Of a stretch of DNA of 12,210 bases, positions 1-6,410 are shown in pieces. Both the position numbers and the translations under genes were made by a program. Positions within the stretch are counted from its first letter, which is position 1; each line of letters begins with the position of its first letter. The notes under the pieces are model-generated. The model was not told the origin of the DNA. It saw only the letters and a program-made list of their open reading frames with translations, and ran no database searches. Source of the stretch: UBA8904 sp035448625 (lineage in GTDB: Bacteria > Desulfobacterota > Syntrophia > Syntrophales > Smithellaceae); contig DAOTJI010000081.1 of the NCBI GenBank assembly GCA_035448625.1, positions 1-12,210 of the forward strand, written 5' to 3'.

Positions 1-373
1 TGAAATAGTCGCTGACTCAAGCCCGTCGCTCTTAATCTTCCTCCATGCGGCCTTGCTGCTACTGAATGTCAATAAATTGTCCGGCGACCTTTGTTGCTGC
101 GTCGGTCGCTGTTGGAAGAAAATGGGGTCAGGTCTTGAAATATCTTTTTATGCTTTTCAAAACAAAAAGATAATGCTTCAAAACCTGACCACATTTCGTT
201 TTTCTCAAAAAAGAACATGCCTGCCTGTGCAGTTCACCGAACTATCGGAGAACCATGCTGGACATAAAGCTATAAGCCGTACCTCTTGTCCATTCTAAAA
301 GATGCGGAGGCTTCTGACTTAGTGACGTTTAACCACTGAACGGTCCATCGGAAAGATTATGACCTGAATCTTC
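1..373. other. Upstream non-coding region
   Basis: No convincing gene is seen here. An open frame at 53-298 (81 codons) reads through the palindrome at 120-196, gives a protein rich in scattered Cys and Lys with no recognisable domain, and has no good ribosome binding site, so I treat it as chance. The only structured element is that palindrome. The region ends at the promoter of the phosphate genes. Confidence 0.5.
120..196. repeat. Interrupted palindrome, REP/RAYT-like element
   Basis: Outer arms of 20 bases (120-139 and 177-196) match as inverted repeats at 18 of 20 positions, with the core GGTCAGG facing CCTGACC. Inside them lies a second, perfect inverted repeat: TATCTTTTT at 141-149 against AAAAAGATA at 164-172. 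From memory, the GGGGTCAGGT...TTGAA type of end resembles short palindromes found near REP-associated tyrosine transposases (Y1/IS200-like) in proteobacteria. No transposase is present, so this would be a non-autonomous copy. It lacks a terminal T-tract, so a transcription terminator is less likely. Confidence 0.5.
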
Positions 374-402
374 TTGACACACAAGAGACCGCTAAATATA
401 CT
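374..402 (+). promoter_or_regulatory. Sigma-70-type promoter of the DUF47-PiT unit
   Basis: A perfect -35 box TTGACA (374-379), a 17-base spacer and a -10 box TATACT (397-402, one mismatch to TATAAT) predict transcription starting near 409. That leaves a leader of about 75 bases before the DUF47 start at 484. No PHO-box-like repeat was recognised beside it. Confidence 0.75.
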
Positions 403-483
403 TCACGCCACAAAAAGGAAGTTCTTATCAATTATAATTAGACCTGATTCTGTTTCCGGCTTCCATGGAGTGCGGAGGTTGAC

Positions 484-1113
484 ATGAGCATCAGCTTTTT
501 CCCGAAAATTGTCAAATTTTTTGATTTGTTTGAAAAACAAAGCGGAACTTTAAAGGACGCCGCGGTCATCCTGGATTCCATCTTCCAGGATTTTAACGGG
601 GTGACTTCCAAATGTGATCGTATCAATAAACTGGAAACCCGGGGCGACAGCCTTTCGCGCGAAATTTCCACCGAACTGGCCATGACATTCATTACGCCCC
701 TCGATCGCGAAGACATCTATGCAATAAACATGGCGCAGGAAGAAACTTTAAATATGATCAAGGCTGTCTCCTCAAGGATCGGGCTGTACAAATTTAAAAC
801 GCTGGAGCAATCCGCCGTCGATCTGGTCGAACATCTGAGGCTCATCATTGAGGAGACGGAAAAGATGATCCGGAAGCTTGGCAGCAAAAGAATCGTTGAA
901 GAGCATTCCAAAACCGTTCATAAAATTAAAAACGAGGCGGAGCTGCAGCTGCTTGTCGCGCTTGGCGAACTCTATGAGTCGCATCCGGCAACTCCGGATC
1001 GGAATCTGTATATTCTGATGTGGACGCAAATTTACGACCGCATTGAACAGGCGCTGGAAAAAGCCGAATTCCTGGCCAACCTCATTGAAGGGATCAGCAT
1101 AAAAAATGCCTGA
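484..1113 (+). CDS. DUF47 family PiT accessory protein (PhoU-like)
   Basis: This 209-residue, mostly helical cytoplasmic protein of the DUF47/PhoU-like family is thought to modulate a partner PiT phosphate transporter, often encoded next door. Family marks include the opening run of Phe and Lys residues (FFPKIVKFFDLFEKQ), a helical first half with a GDSLSREI segment, a central TPLDREDIYAI stretch typical of PhoU-like metal-binding repeats, and a Glu/Lys-rich second bundle ending in LANLIEGI. The length is normal for the family. The start is set by GGAGG at 474-478, five bases before ATG. The gene overlaps the following PiT reading frame by 8 bases (ATG at 1106, stop at 1111-1113), so translation is probably coupled, and both are served by the promoter at 374-402. 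The assignment rests on pattern recognition and on the PiT neighbour. Confidence 0.9.
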   Translation: MSISFFPKIVKFFDLFEKQSGTLKDAAVILDSIFQDFNGVTSKCDRINKLETRGDSLSREISTELAMTFITPLDREDIYAINMAQEETLNMIKAVSSRIGLYKFKTLEQSAVDLVEHLRLIIEETEKMIRKLGSKRIVEEHSKTVHKIKNEAELQLLVALGELYESHPATPDRNLYILMWTQIYDRIEQALEKAEFLANLIEGISIKNA

Positions 1114-2114
1114 CATCCCGATTTTACTTGTGATCATTGTCGTGGTGGCGCTGGTCTTTGATTACACCAACGGAGCCCACGACAGCGCGAATGCCATCGC
1201 ATCGGTAGTCTCCACAAAAGTCCTCACGCCTAAAGCAGCGGTCATTATGGCCGGCGTTCTTAATTTTGCCGGCGCTTTTCTGGGAACCCATGTTGCCGAG
1301 ACCATCGGCAAGGGCATTGTCCGGCCGGAGATGATCATAGGCTGCCACACGCTGCTGCTCGCTTCCCTGGCCGGTGCAATATGCTGGAATTTTCTCAGCT
1401 TGTATATCGGTCTACCGTCTTCCTCCTCGCACGCTTTAATCGGCGGACTGATGGGCTCGGGCATTGTTTACAGCGGATGGTCGTCGCTGGAATATGGTTC
1501 AATTTTGGAAAAAGTGATTGTCCCTTTGTTTCTGTCCCCTCTGGCGGGATTTATTGCCGGATATATCATTATGCTTGGCCTTGCGTGGCTCACCTGCCGG
1601 TTTTCCTACACGTCAACCAACTCCGTTTTTAAAAAGCTTCAGTTGATTGCCGCCGCGTTCATGGCGCTCAGCCACGGAATGAATGACGCGCAGAAGACGA
1701 TGGGCATTATTGCGCTGGCGCTGGTTATTTTTCATCAAATTCCAACCCTTATATATTCCGGTCTGGGTTAAAATTGCCTGCGCAACGGTCATCATGCTGG
1801 GAACACTCAACGGCGGCTGGAAAATCATCAAGACTATGGGACAGAAAATTTTCAAAATGCAGGCTGTCCACGGATTTGCCGCCCAAAGCTCCACGGCCGG
1901 TGTCATCCTGAGCGCATCGCTGTTCGGAGCCCCCATCAGCACCACCCAGGTTATAACGTCCTCCATCCTTGGCGTCGGCTCTTCAAAAAGGTTTTCCGCG
2001 GTTCGGTGGGGCGTGGCGGGAAACATGGTGCTGGCCTGGCTAGTGACCATACCGGCGGCGGGGCTGGCGGCGGGGCTTTGCATGTTCCTGTTCAAGCTGA
2101 TCGGACTGGTCTGA
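1106..2114 (+). pseudogene. pit: PiT/PHO4 family inorganic phosphate transporter, frameshifted
   Basis: This is a low-affinity phosphate permease of the inner membrane, using cation-coupled symport in known PiT proteins. The first frame (1106-1771, 221 residues) carries the N-terminal PHO4 signature GAHDSANA at residues 23-30 and its repeat partner GMNDAQKT at 191-198. It then ends early in the sequence IYSGLG. The rest of the family continues in the +1 frame from about 1745 to 2114: IPVWVKIACA, LGTLNGGWKIIKTMG and GAPISTTQVITSSILGVG, the last being the C-terminal PHO4 half. One surplus base (or two missing) around 1740-1755 joins the halves. The total of 1009 bases equals 336 codons plus one, a normal PiT length. 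Both halves are otherwise intact with conserved motifs, so the shift is recent or a sequencing error. Translation probably couples to the DUF47 gene through the 8-base overlap. Confidence 0.85.
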
Positions 2115-2121
2115 TTTTTTT
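2100..2121 (+). terminator. Rho-independent terminator after pit
   Basis: ATCGGA (2100-2105) pairs with TCTGAT (2110-2115), with one G-T wobble and a CTGG loop, and seven T residues follow at 2115-2121. The hairpin overlaps the pit stop codon (2112-2114). The stem is short but the position and T-run fit a terminator closing the phosphate unit. Confidence 0.55.
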
Positions 2122-2160
2122 CATAAGCGGAATAAAATAGATTTTTGAAGAAAGGTTGTC

Positions 2161-2358
2161 ATGTCGGATGCGAACGGGTTTTCGTTTGTCCCCCTTTACA
2201 AACTTATGGGTTTTGTTAAGGGATTGTTTGCCGTCCAAACATTCCGGGGATCTACCTGGGCGACGCTGCCGCTTTACCTGAAGGAACTCACCGGCTCTAA
2301 GTTGGCGACAGGAATGATTATCACAGATTCCGCGATAGAGCGGATTTCTATTGTGTAA
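2161..2358 (+). pseudogene. Truncated N-terminal stub of a membrane transporter (MFS-like)
   Basis: This 65-residue frame has a plausible ribosome binding site (AAAGG at 2151-2155, five bases before ATG). The segment from about residue 12 to 52 reads like the first transmembrane helix and following loop of a major facilitator superfamily protein: YKLMGFVKGLFAVQTFRG, then LPLYLKELTGSKLATGMI. MFS proteins run to about 400 residues, but this frame stops at 2358, seven bases before the 3' end of the convergent permease gene, and no continuation is seen in other frames. I read it as the remnant of a gene truncated when the marR-permease cassette came to lie here. It could instead be a small membrane protein or chance coding. 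The MFS assignment is weak because only one helix can be judged. Confidence 0.4.
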
Positions 2359-2365
2359 TCTGGAT

Positions 2366-3403
2366 TCAATACATCAAAAAATCCACAAGATAACCTGCCA
2401 CGATAGCGATGACAAAAATGTTCAACGCGAAGGCAATGATCAATTTCTTTTTAAACATGGAACTCAGAATAATCAATTCCGGTATGCTTGCGCCCGCACC
2501 ACCGATAACCAGAGCGAGAACGGTGCCAACACCCATGCCTTTGCCCACAAGAGCGGCGGCGATGGGAATAATGGTTTCCGCCCGGATATACATGGGCACG
2601 CCAATCAAGGCCGCGATGGGAATGGACCACGGATTGCCCGGCCCTGCTAATCTTACGACGAGATCCTGCGGGAAAAAACCATAAATGAAAGCGCCAATGG
2701 CCGCTCCCAAAAGGAGATACCAGAATACACCCTTAAAGGTGTCAACAGCGCTGATCGATGCATTTTTGAGCTTTTGCTTGAACGGCACAGGCGGGGCCTC
2801 TACCGGCTCAAGATTGACGGAACAGCACGATGATGCTTCAATGGTCGGCAAGGTGATTAGCGTGATGGGTTGTGCACCACCCGAAGAGCAGCAGGCTGCC
2901 GCCGCAGGCTGATCTTTTAAGGGTGCAGTGGCTGAACAACAGGATGCTTCAATATTCAATAGAGGCTTGACCTGCTTTTCCATCCCCAGCCTGGATAAGA
3001 TAGCCGCCATGACCATGGAGCCGAGAAAGGTTACGACAACATAAAAAACCGTAACTTTAACGCCCAGCAATGAAAGCAATAACGCGATAATGATCGGGTT
3101 GAGCACCGGCGAGGAAAAAAGAAACGCCATCGTAGGGCCAAACGGCACGCCGCCCTTCAGCAAGCCTGCTGTTATTGGAACGGTAGAACAGGAACAGAAA
3201 GGGGTCAGGGCCCCCAGGCCAGCCCCCAGAAAATATTGTACCCATGTAAATTTGTTGGACAGAAAATCCCTGACGCGGGACGGCGGCAGGTATTCCATCA
3301 GCAATCCAATGATGAAAGAAACGGCGACAAATATCAGGACAAGCTCACCGGCGATAAGGAGAAAGAATTTTCCCGCCGTGATGAAATGATTTAAACCAAA
3401 CAT
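2366..3403 (-). CDS. ArsP/YraQ-type permease, probable metal(loid) efflux
   Basis: This 345-residue inner-membrane permease belongs to the ArsP/YraQ (formerly DUF318) family, whose studied members export organoarsenicals; related proteins are linked to other metals. There are roughly four hydrophobic helices on each side of a long polar loop (about residues 141-215). The first half holds the family signature TPFCSCSTVPI at 67-77, with Cys70 and Cys72. The second holds GVPMYIRAET (268-277) and GGAGASIPEL (301-310). The loop is unusual in carrying three vicinal cysteine pairs (155-156, 171-172, 193-194), which could bind a thiophilic metal. GGAGGT (complement of 3411-3416) lies seven bases before the ATG. 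It is the second gene of a unit with marR, 43 bases downstream of it, with a MarR-type palindrome in the gap. The substrate is not determined by sequence; arsenic, copper and zinc species are all possible. Confidence 0.85.
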   Translation of the reverse strand: MFGLNHFITAGKFFLLIAGELVLIFVAVSFIIGLLMEYLPPSRVRDFLSNKFTWVQYFLGAGLGALTPFCSCSTVPITAGLLKGGVPFGPTMAFLFSSPVLNPIIIALLLSLLGVKVTVFYVVVTFLGSMVMAAILSRLGMEKQVKPLLNIEASCCSATAPLKDQPAAAACCSSGGAQPITLITLPTIEASSCCSVNLEPVEAPPVPFKQKLKNASISAVDTFKGVFWYLLLGAAIGAFIYGFFPQDLVVRLAGPGNPWSIPIAALIGVPMYIRAETIIPIAAALVGKGMGVGTVLALVIGGAGASIPELIILSSMFKKKLIIAFALNIFVIAIVAGYLVDFLMY

Positions 3404-3435
3404 TGATATGACCTCCAGTGTTCATGATCTATAAT

Positions 3436-3452
3436 AGTTGAATATATCAACT
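3436..3452. promoter_or_regulatory. Second MarR-type operator, between marR and the permease
   Basis: AGTTGA (3436-3441), a 5-base spacer and TCAACT (3447-3452) form a palindrome with the same half-sites and spacing as the site upstream of marR. It overlaps the marR stop codon (3447-3449) and ends 33 bases before the permease start. An AT-rich stretch follows on the minus strand, so an internal regulated promoter for the permease is possible, though no clear -35/-10 pair was found. Confidence 0.6.
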
Positions 3453-3944
3453 TATTTCCTTGTCAGTTATTCTCCGGCTCACTTTAGATGATTTTGGTTG
3501 CCCGTCATCATTTGCGGTTTGATTATGTGCAGTTTCAGAAAAGGCGCGTAAGCCAATAAGAAGGATCTGCCTCATGTCCGGGGCCATTGCGTCAAGGACT
3601 GCCGCCATTTTCTTTGAGGGCTCGTCCGTTATCCTTGACAGGAGTGATTTTCCTTCTTTCGACAATTGGACACAGCAGATCCGTGCATCTTTTTGATCGT
3701 GCACGCGACGCACCAGCTTTTTTTCTTCCAGACGACTGATGATTCGTGTCGCGCCGCTTTTTGTCACGGCTATGCTTTTGGCGATATCCTGCATGGTGCA
3801 CCTGTCCACTCGCGACATGGCGCGGAGGGCCCGAAACTCTCCGTGGGAGATGTTCTCGCAGCAGTTGCCATTCATGCTGTGCGTGCCAAAGTCATACATC
3901 ATATTCTCAAGAAGTACGGCCAGTTGCCTGGTCTGTTCATCCAT
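3447..3944 (-). CDS. MarR family transcriptional regulator
   Basis: This is a 165-residue winged-helix regulator that binds palindromic DNA as a dimer and usually represses its own operon. The helix-turn-helix spans about residues 48-72 (MQDIAKSIAVTKSGATRIISRLEEKKLV). It is followed by the wing with the family Asp/Arg element DQKDAR at 83-88, and N- and C-terminal dimerisation helices. A longer frame begins at 3989, but that ATG abuts the operator. The ATG at 3944 has AGGAGGT (complement of 3951-3957) six bases ahead, so I choose it. Cysteines come in pairs, Cys28-Cys29 before the DNA-binding domain and Cys90-Cys91 in the wing, with Cys49 at the first recognition-domain helix. This suggests redox or thiophilic metal sensing. 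The two palindromes sharing AGTTGA-N5-TCAACT beside marR and the permease support autoregulation and control of the permease. The C-terminal 25 residues are polar and probably disordered. Confidence 0.88.
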   Translation of the reverse strand: MDEQTRQLAVLLENMMYDFGTHSMNGNCCENISHGEFRALRAMSRVDRCTMQDIAKSIAVTKSGATRIISRLEEKKLVRRVHDQKDARICCVQLSKEGKSLLSRITDEPSKKMAAVLDAMAPDMRQILLIGLRAFSETAHNQTANDDGQPKSSKVSRRITDKEIS

Positions 3945-3990
3945 CCGGGCACCTCCTGTCCAACGATAAAGTTGCATTTTTGATCTCATA

Positions 3991-4013
3991 ATTAGTTGAC
4001 TTTGTCAACTAAT
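3991..4013. promoter_or_regulatory. MarR operator upstream of marR
   Basis: A perfect palindrome with 10-base arms: ATTAGTTGAC (3991-4000), a TTT spacer, and GTCAACTAAT (4004-4013). On the minus strand it contains TTGACA, usable as a -35 box, although no good -10 follows at standard spacing. It lies 46 bases upstream of the chosen marR start. Its core AGTTGA-N5-TCAACT recurs at 3436-3452, so it is most likely the binding site of the adjacent MarR protein. Confidence 0.75.
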
Positions 4014-4121
4014 ATTTTGGCGATAAATGCGAGTTTAAATAGAGGATTGCTTGAATTCAGAGATAGGAATCGTCCACGATCGTTTGATTTGACGCTTGAT
4101 CATAATTATGGCAGGTAACCT

Positions 4122-5246
4122 TTGGAGATCGCAGAAAATATGGTCAAACGAAGCCGATGTACGGGAAACGGAATTTCATCCCCATACGATACAAACGAAG
4201 CCTCTAGGCCCCTTTTAGGCGGTCGTTTTAAAAGCTGGTGGGATTTGCAGACCATGCCCCCGCTGGATTGGATGCAGATCGAAGTTACAACGAGATGCAA
4301 TGCGTCCTGCCTTTACTGCCCGAGGACGACGTACCGCCACTCGTGGGATAGCCGCGATCTTTCCTTAGAAAACTTCAAAACACTTCTGCCAGTTATGGCT
4401 GATACGAAGATGATCCACCTCCAGGGATGGGGCGAGCCTTTTTTGCACCCGCACCTCTTCGAGATGATTGCCCTTGCTAAAAAGGCCGGCTGCAAGGTGG
4501 GAACAACGACCAACGGAATGTTGCTCGACCGTGATATCATCGGCCGGCTTGTCCAAAGCGGCATGGATCATGTCGCTTTTTCTCTGACCGGTATCGGAGA
4601 GAAGAACGATCTGACACGTCAAGGAACAAATTATGCCCGGGTCCTTCAGGCAATTTCCGGTCTTGCCGAAAAAAAAAGAGCGCTAAGGGTTGAAACACCG
4701 ACCATCAGTGTTGCCTATCTTCTGCTTCGTTCTCATCTGCCGGACATGGATAAGCTTATTGCTGAGCTTGCCCCGACCGGTGTGCAGCAGGTGGTCATCA
4801 GTACGCTCGATTTTATCACGCAGAAAGATCTCTGGAACGAACATCTTTATCCGGAGAATAAGCCCGAATATCAGGAATTGAAAAACCTATACGAGGAGCT
4901 GAGGCAAGAGGCCGCTCAGAAGGGAATTGATCTCCATTACAATCTAGTGCTGCCCGGGACAGAAAGCGGCAGTTGTACGGAGAATCCCCGTCGGGCGCTT
5001 TTTGTCTCTTCGGATGGATACGTTTCGCCCTGTGTTTTTGCCAACATCCCGGCAGCCGGGGTGTCTCATGTGGTCGGCAAAGAGGAGAGTGGATATACAA
5101 AGTTGACCTTCGGCTGTGTTGCGGAAGAGTCTTTGCCCGCTATCTGGAAAAATCGGCGCTACCGTGGATTTCGAAAGAGCTTTGAATCGCGGCCTTATCC
5201 TCTCTGCCGCAAATGCCCAAAGCGCTGTGGCGCATCGACCGGTTGA
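4122..5246 (+). CDS. Radical SAM/SPASM domain protein
   Basis: The product is a cytoplasmic iron-sulfur enzyme that would cleave S-adenosylmethionine to a radical; SPASM members often mature peptides or enzymes. The SAM-cluster motif CNASCLYC (CxxxCxxC) covers residues 59-66, just after MQIEVTTR. GWGEP (102-106) is the SAM-binding element after strand 2. The C-terminal SPASM/twitch region has cysteines at 285, 304, 332, 362, 365 and 369, enough for at least one auxiliary [4Fe-4S] cluster. The frame opens with TTG at 4122; an ATG at 4140 (residue 7) is equally possible because GGAG at 4124-4127 sits upstream of it. The roughly 50 residues before the radical SAM core contain a WWDLQTMPPLDW segment. 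No substrate peptide or partner enzyme gene adjoins it: marR diverges upstream and dodecin converges downstream. The reaction cannot be assigned from sequence. Confidence 0.88.
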   Translation: MEIAENMVKRSRCTGNGISSPYDTNEASRPLLGGRFKSWWDLQTMPPLDWMQIEVTTRCNASCLYCPRTTYRHSWDSRDLSLENFKTLLPVMADTKMIHLQGWGEPFLHPHLFEMIALAKKAGCKVGTTTNGMLLDRDIIGRLVQSGMDHVAFSLTGIGEKNDLTRQGTNYARVLQAISGLAEKKRALRVETPTISVAYLLLRSHLPDMDKLIAELAPTGVQQVVISTLDFITQKDLWNEHLYPENKPEYQELKNLYEELRQEAAQKGIDLHYNLVLPGTESGSCTENPRRALFVSSDGYVSPCVFANIPAAGVSHVVGKEESGYTKLTFGCVAEESLPAIWKNRRYRGFRKSFESRPYPLCRKCPKRCGASTG

Positions 5247-5269
5247 AGGTGCAGATTTGCCCCCAGCCT

Positions 5270-5291
5270 GCGGCGGAAAAATTTCCGCCGC
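5270..5291. terminator. Strong hairpin after the radical SAM gene
   Basis: GCGGCGGAAA (5270-5279) faces TTTCCGCCGC (5282-5291) as a perfect inverted repeat, 24 bases after the radical SAM stop. The stem is GC-rich, but no T-run follows on either strand, so it may act as a bidirectional mRNA-end structure rather than a classic intrinsic terminator. Confidence 0.45.
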
Positions 5292-5342
5292 TTGATTCTG
5301 TAGAAAGATGGAATGTCGGATCCTGCCCGCCGCCACATCAGT

Positions 5343-5366
5343 CCGTAAAAGCAAACGCTTTTACGG
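5343..5366. terminator. Perfect hairpin spanning the dodecin stop codon
   Basis: CCGTAAAAGC (5343-5352), loop AAAC, and GCTTTTACGG (5357-5366) form a perfect 10-base stem. On the minus strand it starts inside the last dodecin codons and includes the TAA stop (5361-5363). No T-tract follows. It could stabilise the 3' end or terminate weakly. Confidence 0.4.
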
Positions 5367-5567
5367 CGTGTACTTGAAGGAAACCCTCAATTTTACGCGG
5401 TATTCAACCACTTTACCTCCCTCGACTCTCATATCCAGTTCTTTAACTTCCGCCACTCGGATCTCCTTGAGACTCTTGGCTGCGGTTTCCACGGCTTTTT
5501 TGGCTGCGTCTTCCCATGACTTTACACTTCCCCCGATAATTTCTATAACCTTGTAAATGCTGCTCAT
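5361..5567 (-). CDS. Dodecin family protein
   Basis: This is a 68-residue protein of the dodecin family, small beta-alpha-beta-beta units that assemble into hollow dodecamers. They bind flavins (or CoA in some bacteria), for storage or protection. The family pattern is clear: YKVIEIIGGSVKSWEDAAKKAV (strand, GxS turn, helix), then AAKSLKEIRVAEVKELDMRV (strand 2), then GGKVVEYRVKLRVSFKY (strand 3). The length matches the 65-75 usual for the family. The residue equivalent to the flavin-stacking Trp of archaeal dodecins (in the rWfEV segment) is Val here (RVAEV), so flavin stacking may differ. GGAG lies eight bases before the ATG. The gene converges with the radical SAM gene. It is monocistronic and has no functional link to its neighbours that I can see. 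Confidence 0.88.
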   Translation of the reverse strand: MSSIYKVIEIIGGSVKSWEDAAKKAVETAAKSLKEIRVAEVKELDMRVEGGKVVEYRVKLRVSFKYTP

Positions 5568-5981
5568 GACTGATTCTCCTTTCTATTCAATTGGTTAAAA
5601 GATGTGAACGCCTCGAACCCGCCGCGTCGGCCGTGATTTTTCCATCTACTCGACGGCGAGCGCTATCGCCGAAAATAGGGCGGGAAATCGTGCAATATCC
5701 TGATTCCTGACGTCCCCACCGGTTTGAAGATTTGTTGCCGTTGCCGCAGAGATCCATAAATCCAGAAGGAAAACATTGGCTTATAATTTTCCTCATATTC
5801 AGGTGCTGCATGTTAAGCACACGCCGAAAAAAAGAGGTGTTTTAAAAAAATAGAGGTATGAAAATCAGAAAATCCCGGAACAGTTCATTCAGGAAAGAAG
5901 ACAGGCAAATCAGCACAACCGGCGTATGGCCCGTATTATACCTTATTACAGGAAATCGTCAATTAAAGAAAAAAGGGGGCT
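5568..5981. other. Intergenic stretch without a convincing gene
   Basis: Two open frames fall here. The minus one at 5587-5820 has no recognisable domain. The plus one from 5858 has a GAGGT before ATG but runs across the fmdB gene in antisense, and its product is Arg/Ser/Trp-rich, as a shadow would be. One small stem (CGGCGA 5654-5659 against TCGCCG 5666-5671) and A-rich runs at 5824-5850 are visible. The dodecin promoter should lie here, but no good -35/-10 pair was found. Confidence 0.45.
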
Positions 5982-5992
5982 TTAGTGCCCGC
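5969..5992 (-). terminator. Terminator of the fmdB-like gene
   Basis: On the minus strand GGGC (5990-5987), a 6-base loop that contains the stop codon, and GCCC (5980-5977) form a short GC stem, extended by C5975 pairing with G5992 across a mismatch. Six T residues follow (complement of 5969-5974). The stem is short but the T-run is clear. Confidence 0.5.
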
Positions 5993-6227
5993 AGGATGAG
6001 CAGTTTGTGGAGGAGCAGGACGAACATCCTGAAGAGGACGGGCTGGGGCTTAAAGAGCCGCCGGAGCGCAAGGATCCGTACTTTCCCTTTCCGACCTTGG
6101 AAACCAGCTTGCGGGCTTTTTTGGATTTGCACTTCGGACAAACCGCTTTCGGCTTTTCGCTGAGGCTCAAAGTGACCACTTCAAATTGCTTCTTGCATTT
6201 GTCGCATTCAAATTCATAGATCGGCAT
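5982..6227 (-). CDS. FmdB family zinc ribbon protein
   Basis: An 81-residue protein of the FmdB/CxxC_CxxC_SSSS family of putative regulatory zinc ribbons. The N-terminus MPIYEFECDKCKKQFEV is diagnostic. Two CxxC knuckles (Cys8-Cys11 and Cys31-Cys34, VCPKCKSKKARKLVSKV) should bind one zinc. The tail (about residues 55-81) is Gly/Ser-rich and ends in cysteines arranged GCSSCSSTNCSSCGH, a feature common in deltaproteobacterial members and of unknown purpose. The start has AAGGAA nine bases upstream. The gene is divergent from the cystathionine synthase-like gene and has its own promoter (6252-6280) and a T-run terminator, so it is probably transcribed alone. The family name comes from an amidase locus in Methylophilus. 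No amidase gene is near it here, and its biochemical role is unproven. Confidence 0.9.
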   Translation of the reverse strand: MPIYEFECDKCKKQFEVVTLSLSEKPKAVCPKCKSKKARKLVSKVGKGKYGSLRSGGSLSPSPSSSGCSSCSSTNCSSCGH

Positions 6228-6251
6228 AGGTTTCAGTTCCTTTTTTTGAAC

Positions 6252-6280
6252 AATTTAGTGATTCGGGAGAAAAAAGTCAA
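6252..6280 (-). promoter_or_regulatory. Promoter of the fmdB-like gene
   Basis: On the minus strand TTGACT (complement of 6275-6280), a 17-base spacer and TAAATT (complement of 6252-6257) give a good sigma-70-type promoter. Transcription would start near 6245, about 18 bases before the fmdB start, leaving just enough leader for the ribosome binding site. Confidence 0.6.
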
Positions 6281-6327
6281 TACCCATGAGGGGCGCCCTT
6301 TCCCCCGATGATCCGCGAAATTGTCCA

Positions 6328-6356
6328 TTGACATACCCAGACCTTCTTTTTATACT
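6328..6356 (+). promoter_or_regulatory. Promoter of the cystathionine synthase-like gene
   Basis: TTGACA (6328-6333), a 17-base spacer and TATACT (6351-6356) repeat exactly the boxes and spacing of the promoter at 374-402. The predicted start is near 6363, with a leader of about 48 bases. That is too short for a SAM riboswitch, and no riboswitch fold was recognised. Confidence 0.75.
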
Positions 6357-6410
6357 GCCGCAAAATGAAAGCAAGCCTTGTTCCTCTTCTTTGCTTGATG
6401 AAAGGAAGCT

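Noticed and set aside
53..298. 81-codon open frame in the upstream region
   Set aside because: It runs straight through the palindrome at 120-196, shows no domain and lacks a good ribosome binding site.
1735..1771. Programmed +1 frameshift in pit
   Set aside because: No recognised slippery site or stimulatory element is visible, and PiT genes are not known for recoding; an indel is simpler.
4101..4110. Perfect palindrome CATAATTATG before the radical SAM gene
   Set aside because: Ten AT-rich bases can occur by chance, and no second copy or matching regulator was found.
5587..5820. 77-codon minus-strand frame upstream of dodecin
   Set aside because: No recognisable domain and no convincing ribosome binding site; the composition looks random.
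5858..6163. 101-codon plus-strand frame with GAGGT before ATG
   Set aside because: Most of it is antisense to the well-supported fmdB gene, and the Arg/Trp/Ser-rich product fits a shadow frame.
6281..6410. Possible SAM riboswitch ahead of the methionine-pathway gene
   Set aside because: The promoter leaves only about 48 bases of leader, too short for a known SAM riboswitch with an expression platform.
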